A stretch of 8,214 bases of DNA from the NCBI GenBank assembly GCA_002394725.1, contig DGUQ01000151.1, forward strand, positions 1-8,214, read 5' to 3'. Origin of the DNA: Ruminococcaceae bacterium UBA4306 (GTDB lineage Bacteria > Bacillota > Clostridia > Oscillospirales > Acutalibacteraceae). Made by a program: the position numbers and the translations under genes. The notes beneath the pieces were generated by a model that worked only from the letters and a program-made list of their open reading frames with translations, did not search any database and was not told the DNA's origin. Position 1 is the stretch's first letter. Each line of letters begins with the position of its first letter. Of the stretch, positions 6,868 through 8,214 are shown in pieces.

Positions 6868-6877
6868 TCACTCCCTC
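6868..6877 (-). promoter_or_regulatory. Ribosome-binding site that favours a TTG start for alr
   Basis: On the minus strand these bases read GAGGGAGTGA, close to the GGAGGTGA complement of 16S rRNA. The in-frame GTG at 6871-6869 sits inside this site and could not use it. The TTG at 6862-6860 is eight bases downstream of GGAG, the normal distance. Confidence 0.6.
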
Positions 6878-6895
6878 AGAAGCATATATATCGTT

Positions 6896-6924
6896 ATTAT
6901 ACTACAAATAATGATTATTTACAA
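6896..6924 (-). promoter_or_regulatory. Sigma-A type promoter for alr
   Basis: On the minus strand the sequence gives TTGTAA (6924-6919), a 17-base spacer and a perfect TATAAT (6901-6896). Transcription should begin near 6889, about 27 bases before the TTG start. The spacer contains the 15-base palindrome AAATAATGATTATTT (6906-6920), a possible binding site for an unknown regulator. Confidence 0.75.
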
Positions 6925-7012
6925 TATATAGGAGAAATTTTGTGTCAGTGCGCGATGCACGCAAGCGAAGGATAAGCAGTTGATCCATAGGGTGTGGGAT
7001 ATAGCGGAAGTG

Positions 7013-7043
7013 TTTCGGGATGTCGCAAGCGTCATCCCCTACG
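7013..7043 (-). repeat. TGTAGGG-type hairpin unit (left of a back-to-back pair)
   Basis: On the minus strand the unit starts CGTAGGGG and ends CATCCCGAAA. GGGATG (7017-7022) pairs with CATCCC (7033-7038), and the loop contains GCTTGC as in the unit at 8044-8072. Outside, TGTTTC (7011-7016) can pair with GAAACA (7045-7050). Its CCCTAC end faces the GTAGGG end of the next unit. Confidence 0.65.
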
Positions 7044-7061
7044 AGAAACATTGCAGAGAAT

Positions 7062-7090
7062 TTGTAGGGTACGGCGCCCTCGACGTACCG
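7062..7090 (+). repeat. TGTAGGG-type hairpin unit (right of a back-to-back pair)
   Basis: The unit starts TTGTAGGG and ends CGTACCG. GGTACG (7068-7073) pairs with CGTACC (7084-7089) around a ten-base loop, GCGCCCTCGA. The arms share no sequence with those of the other units beyond the constant ends. Confidence 0.65.
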
Positions 7091-7125
7091 CGGCAGGGCG
7101 TTGAAACACGAACCACGTCGGTTAA

Positions 7126-7141
7126 GGAAATGAACATTTCC
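7126..7141. repeat. Short perfect palindrome upstream of the tetR promoter
   Basis: GGAAATG (7126-7132) and CATTTCC (7135-7141) are separated by AA. It ends 43 bases before the tetR -35 box. It could be an operator or a small hairpin; no partner site was found elsewhere in the window. Confidence 0.4.
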
Positions 7142-7184
7142 GTAGAGATCGTTTTTGATGTATGGTACGGCATAAACCACAATC

Positions 7185-7213
7185 TTGACAAGATATCAAC
7201 CCAAGTATAGAAT
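7185..7213 (+). promoter_or_regulatory. Sigma-A type promoter for the tetR-type gene
   Basis: A perfect TTGACA (7185-7190) is followed after exactly 17 bases by TAGAAT (7208-7213). The transcript should start near 7220, about 23 bases before the start codon, with GAAAGG at 7227-7232 as ribosome-binding site. Confidence 0.8.
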
Positions 7214-7224
7214 AGAGTCTATAC
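7205..7224. promoter_or_regulatory. Candidate TetR-family operator overlapping the -10 box
   Basis: GTATAGA (7205-7211) and TCTATAC (7218-7224) form a perfect 7-bp inverted repeat with a six-base centre. It covers the -10 box and the start site of the regulator's own promoter, the usual place for autorepression. A 13-base portion recurs with one mismatch at 7931-7943, before the symporter gene. Confidence 0.65.
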
Positions 7225-7242
7225 ACGAAAGGTCGTGACGCT

Positions 7243-7824
7243 ATGAATAAATCCAACAATCATACCAAGAGCAAGATCGTCTCGGCGGCGTGGAAGCTCT
7301 TTTACGAGCAGGGCTTTGACAACACCACCGTGGACGAGATCATCAAACTGTCGGGCACGTCCAAGGGCTCGTTCTATCACTACTTTGAGAGCAAAGACAG
7401 CCTGATCGGCTCCCTCGCCTATCTCTTTGACGAGAAATACAGCGAGCTGGAACAACAGCTCGACTACAATAAGAACGCCATTGACAATATGCTGTACCTC
7501 ACGCGTGAGCTGTGTATGATGATCGAGAATAACATCGACATCGAGCTGCTCTCGCGCCTGTACGCGCAGCAGCTGAGTAAGCGCGGACAAAAGGAGCTGC
7601 TCGACCGCAACCGTCTGTATTACCGCCTACTCAAAAAGCTGACCGTACAGGGACAGGAACGCGGTGAGATCACACAGCAAAAGTCCTCCGCGGAGATCGT
7701 GCGCCTGTACGCGATCGCCGAAAGAGCGCTGTTGTACGACTGGTGTCTGCACGGCGGCGAGTACTCCCTAGCGGAATACGCCGGCGCCGTCATGCCGCTG
7801 ATGCTCAGCGCGATCCGCGCCTAA
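7243..7824 (+). CDS. TetR/AcrR-family transcriptional regulator
   Basis: The 193-residue product has the N-terminal TetR DNA-binding domain. KIVSAAWKLFYEQGFDNTTV (11-30) covers the first helices, DEIIKLSGTSKGSFYHYF (31-48) is the helix-turn-helix and recognition helix, and ESKDSL leads into helix 4. The remaining 140 residues form the helical ligand-binding and dimer part, which shows no recognisable ligand signature. GAAAGG (7227-7232) lies ten bases before the ATG. A promoter with an overlapping perfect inverted repeat precedes the gene, and an intrinsic terminator follows. The protein most likely represses its own promoter and, from the shared site, the adjacent sodium:solute symporter. 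The effector is unknown; the solute carried by the transporter is a reasonable guess. Assignment to the family is firm, the regulon is inference. Confidence 0.95.
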   Translation: MNKSNNHTKSKIVSAAWKLFYEQGFDNTTVDEIIKLSGTSKGSFYHYFESKDSLIGSLAYLFDEKYSELEQQLDYNKNAIDNMLYLTRELCMMIENNIDIELLSRLYAQQLSKRGQKELLDRNRLYYRLLKKLTVQGQERGEITQQKSSAEIVRLYAIAERALLYDWCLHGGEYSLAEYAGAVMPLMLSAIRA

Positions 7825-7845
7825 AAACTTTTTCGTCATTTATTC

Positions 7846-7893
7846 AGTCTGTTATTTAGTCTACTTGATATTTAGCTAAATAACAGACTTTTT
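7846..7893 (+). terminator. Intrinsic terminator of the tetR-type gene
   Basis: AGTCTGTTATTTAG (7846-7859) and CTAAATAACAGACT (7876-7889) form a perfect 14-bp stem with a 16-base loop, followed by five T (7889-7893) and a T-rich stretch. It begins 22 bases after the stop codon. On the other strand no T-run follows, so it works rightward only. It separates the regulator from the symporter transcript. Confidence 0.88.
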
Positions 7894-7925
7894 CTATTAT
7901 TAATCAAATTTAGTATTCAATTTCG

Positions 7926-7944
7926 TCTATACTTTATTCTATAT
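7926..7944. promoter_or_regulatory. Candidate second operator of the TetR-type regulator
   Basis: TCTATAC (7926-7932) and TCTATAT (7938-7944) carry the same half-site as the operator at 7205-7224, here as a direct repeat. ACTTTATTCTATA (7931-7943) matches the minus strand of 7206-7218 at 12 of 13 positions, and a TCGT precedes both. The site abuts the -35 box of the symporter promoter. The arrangement of half-sites differs from the first operator, so binding is inferred only. Confidence 0.5.
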
Positions 7945-7972
7945 TGATTTTCACGTTTTAATGTGCTAAGAT
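7944..7972 (+). promoter_or_regulatory. Promoter for the sodium:solute symporter gene
   Basis: TTGATT (7944-7949), a 17-base spacer and TAAGAT (7967-7972) fit sigma-A spacing. TGC directly before TAAGAT gives an extended -10. Transcription would start near 7979, giving a leader of about 115 bases. Confidence 0.65.
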
Positions 7973-7980
7973 ATATTGGT

Positions 7981-7995
7981 GTTGTAAGATACAAC
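7981..7995 (+). promoter_or_regulatory. Stem-loop at the predicted 5' end of the symporter message
   Basis: GTTGTA (7981-7986) pairs with TACAAC (7990-7995) around AGA. It lies at or within a base or two of the predicted start, so the message would begin with a hairpin, a layout known to protect some transcripts from decay. As DNA it is also a 6-3-6 inverted repeat and could instead be an operator. Confidence 0.45.
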
Positions 7996-8004
7996 TAAGC
8001 TTTT

Positions 8005-8018
8005 GCGGAAGATTCCGC
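8005..8018 (+). repeat. Small hairpin in the symporter leader
   Basis: GCGGAA (8005-8010) and TTCCGC (8013-8018) are perfect inverted arms around GA. It precedes the TGTAGGG-type repeats in the same leader. No function can be assigned. Confidence 0.45.
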
Positions 8019-8022
8019 TATC

Positions 8023-8072
8023 TTTCGGGAGGGCAAGCCTCGATTTCGGGAGGAGCAAGCCCCTCCCCTACA
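8023..8072 (-). repeat. One and a half TGTAGGG-type hairpin units before the symporter gene
   Basis: A complete unit at 8044-8072 reads, on the minus strand, from TGTAGGGG to CCTCCCGAAA. GGGAGG (8048-8053) pairs with CCTCCC (8062-8067), with GCTTGC in the loop. Directly left, 8023-8039 repeats the right half (GGCTTGCCCTCCCGAAA on the minus strand) without the TGTAGGG half, as if partly duplicated. The unit ends nine bases before the GGAGGG ribosome-binding site (8082-8087), so it could affect symporter translation. Confidence 0.7.
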
Positions 8073-8093
8073 TCAATTATTGGAGGGAAAAGA

Positions 8094-8214
8094 ATGTCAA
8101 CAAACACCATTGTCATCCTCGTTGCGTTTGTTGTGTACATGGTCGTGATGATCCTCATCGGCGCCTTGAACAGCAAACAGAGCAATAATGAGGACTACTT
8201 CCTCGGCGGTCGAG
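8094..8214 (+). CDS. Sodium:solute symporter (SSS/PutP-like), N-terminal fragment
   Basis: Only the first 40 residues are present before the window ends. They form one hydrophobic membrane helix (IVILVAFVVYMVVMILIGAL, about residues 6-25) followed by a short polar loop ending in DYFLGGR. That D-Y/F-x-LGGR motif after the first helix is typical of the sodium:solute symporter family, which includes the proline carrier PutP and pantothenate, acetate and sugar carriers. The substrate cannot be read from this fragment. TGGAGGG at 8081-8087 lies six bases before the ATG, an ideal ribosome-binding site. The gene has its own promoter with a candidate TetR operator and a structured leader, and lies 269 bases after the regulator. 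Confidence 0.88.
   Translation, partial: MSTNTIVILVAFVVYMVVMILIGALNSKQSNNEDYFLGGR

Larger units (their letters stand above)
6872..7242. other. Divergent intergenic region between alr and the tetR-type gene
   Basis: This 371-base gap carries the alr promoter at its left end and the tetR promoter and operator at its right end. Between them (about 6930-7180) lie two TGTAGGG-type hairpin units placed tail to tail. They are enclosed by the inverted pair GTGTTTC (7010-7016) and GAAACAC (7103-7109), and a further palindrome lies at 7126-7141. Open frames occur on both strands, but they run through the palindromes, lack ribosome-binding sites and resemble no family I know, so I do not call a gene here. 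Confidence 0.7.

Noticed and set aside
6906..6920. Fur box in the alr promoter
   Set aside because: The palindrome is too short and matches the Fur consensus only in its AT-rich centre, so I report only an unnamed palindrome.
6116..6931. Long rightward open frame of 271 codons opposite alr
   Set aside because: It is the antisense shadow of a fully recognisable alanine racemase, has no ribosome-binding site and has an arginine/histidine-rich composition typical of antisense frames.
6902..7180. Leftward open frame of 92 codons in the alr-tetR gap
   Set aside because: It runs through two palindromic repeat units and ends inside the alr promoter; there is no ribosome-binding site and no family resemblance.
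6980..7210. Rightward open frame of 76 codons in the same gap
   Set aside because: It is driven by the same repeats and overlaps the tetR promoter; no start signal.
7219..7590. Leftward open frame of 123 codons opposite the tetR-type gene
   Set aside because: It is the antisense shadow of a clear TetR-family protein that has its own promoter, ribosome-binding site and terminator.
8023..8072. CRISPR repeat pair
   Set aside because: The two similar segments are adjacent, unequal in length, with no spacer-like sequences, no further copies in array and no cas genes.
8003..8188. Rightward open frame of 61 codons overlapping the symporter start
   Set aside because: It passes through the leader repeats and is out of frame with the symporter, which has the ribosome-binding site and the family motif.

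Overview
The window looks like chromosomal DNA from a low-G+C-lineage (Bacillota) anaerobe with a moderately GC-rich genome, most likely a gut Clostridia of the Oscillospirales/Ruminococcaceae type. The evidence is the style of the proteins (a proofreading-less PolA, a YwlE-type phosphatase, an FW-motif lipoprotein), Shine-Dalgarno sites of GGAGG/GAAAGG type, and short palindromic intergenic repeats. No species can be named from this sequence.

Positions 1-6871 hold a leftward (minus strand) run of housekeeping genes. In the direction of transcription these are alr (alanine racemase), polA (DNA polymerase I), a low-molecular-weight phosphatase of the YwlE type, rimI (N-acetyltransferase), tsaD (tRNA t6A37 synthesis) and the start of a secreted lipoprotein that runs off the left edge. 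The phosphatase and rimI overlap by 4 bases and are probably translationally coupled. A strong promoter lies upstream of alr, and no convincing rho-independent terminator is visible inside the run.

Positions 6872-7242 are a divergent intergenic region with the alr promoter on one side and a TetR-family regulator promoter on the other. From 7243 rightward are a TetR regulator, an intrinsic terminator, a second promoter, a structured leader of about 115 bases, and the first 40 codons of a sodium:solute symporter (SSS family). A 20-bp perfect inverted repeat overlaps the -10 of the tetR promoter. A 13-base stretch of it recurs with one mismatch at the upstream edge of the symporter promoter. This suggests that the regulator controls both itself and the transporter.

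The least ordinary feature is a family of intergenic hairpin units with constant ends (TGTAGGG on one side, CCCG, often CCCGAAA, on the other) and arms that differ in sequence from unit to unit yet stay self-complementary. Four clear complete units, one partial unit and one diverged unit are visible; one of the complete units is expanded by two internal hairpins, and its TGTAGGG end supplies the alr stop codon. I found no defence system, CRISPR array, insertion sequence, prophage, tRNA or rRNA. The gene content is ordinary; the repeat family and the shared operator are the points worth following up.
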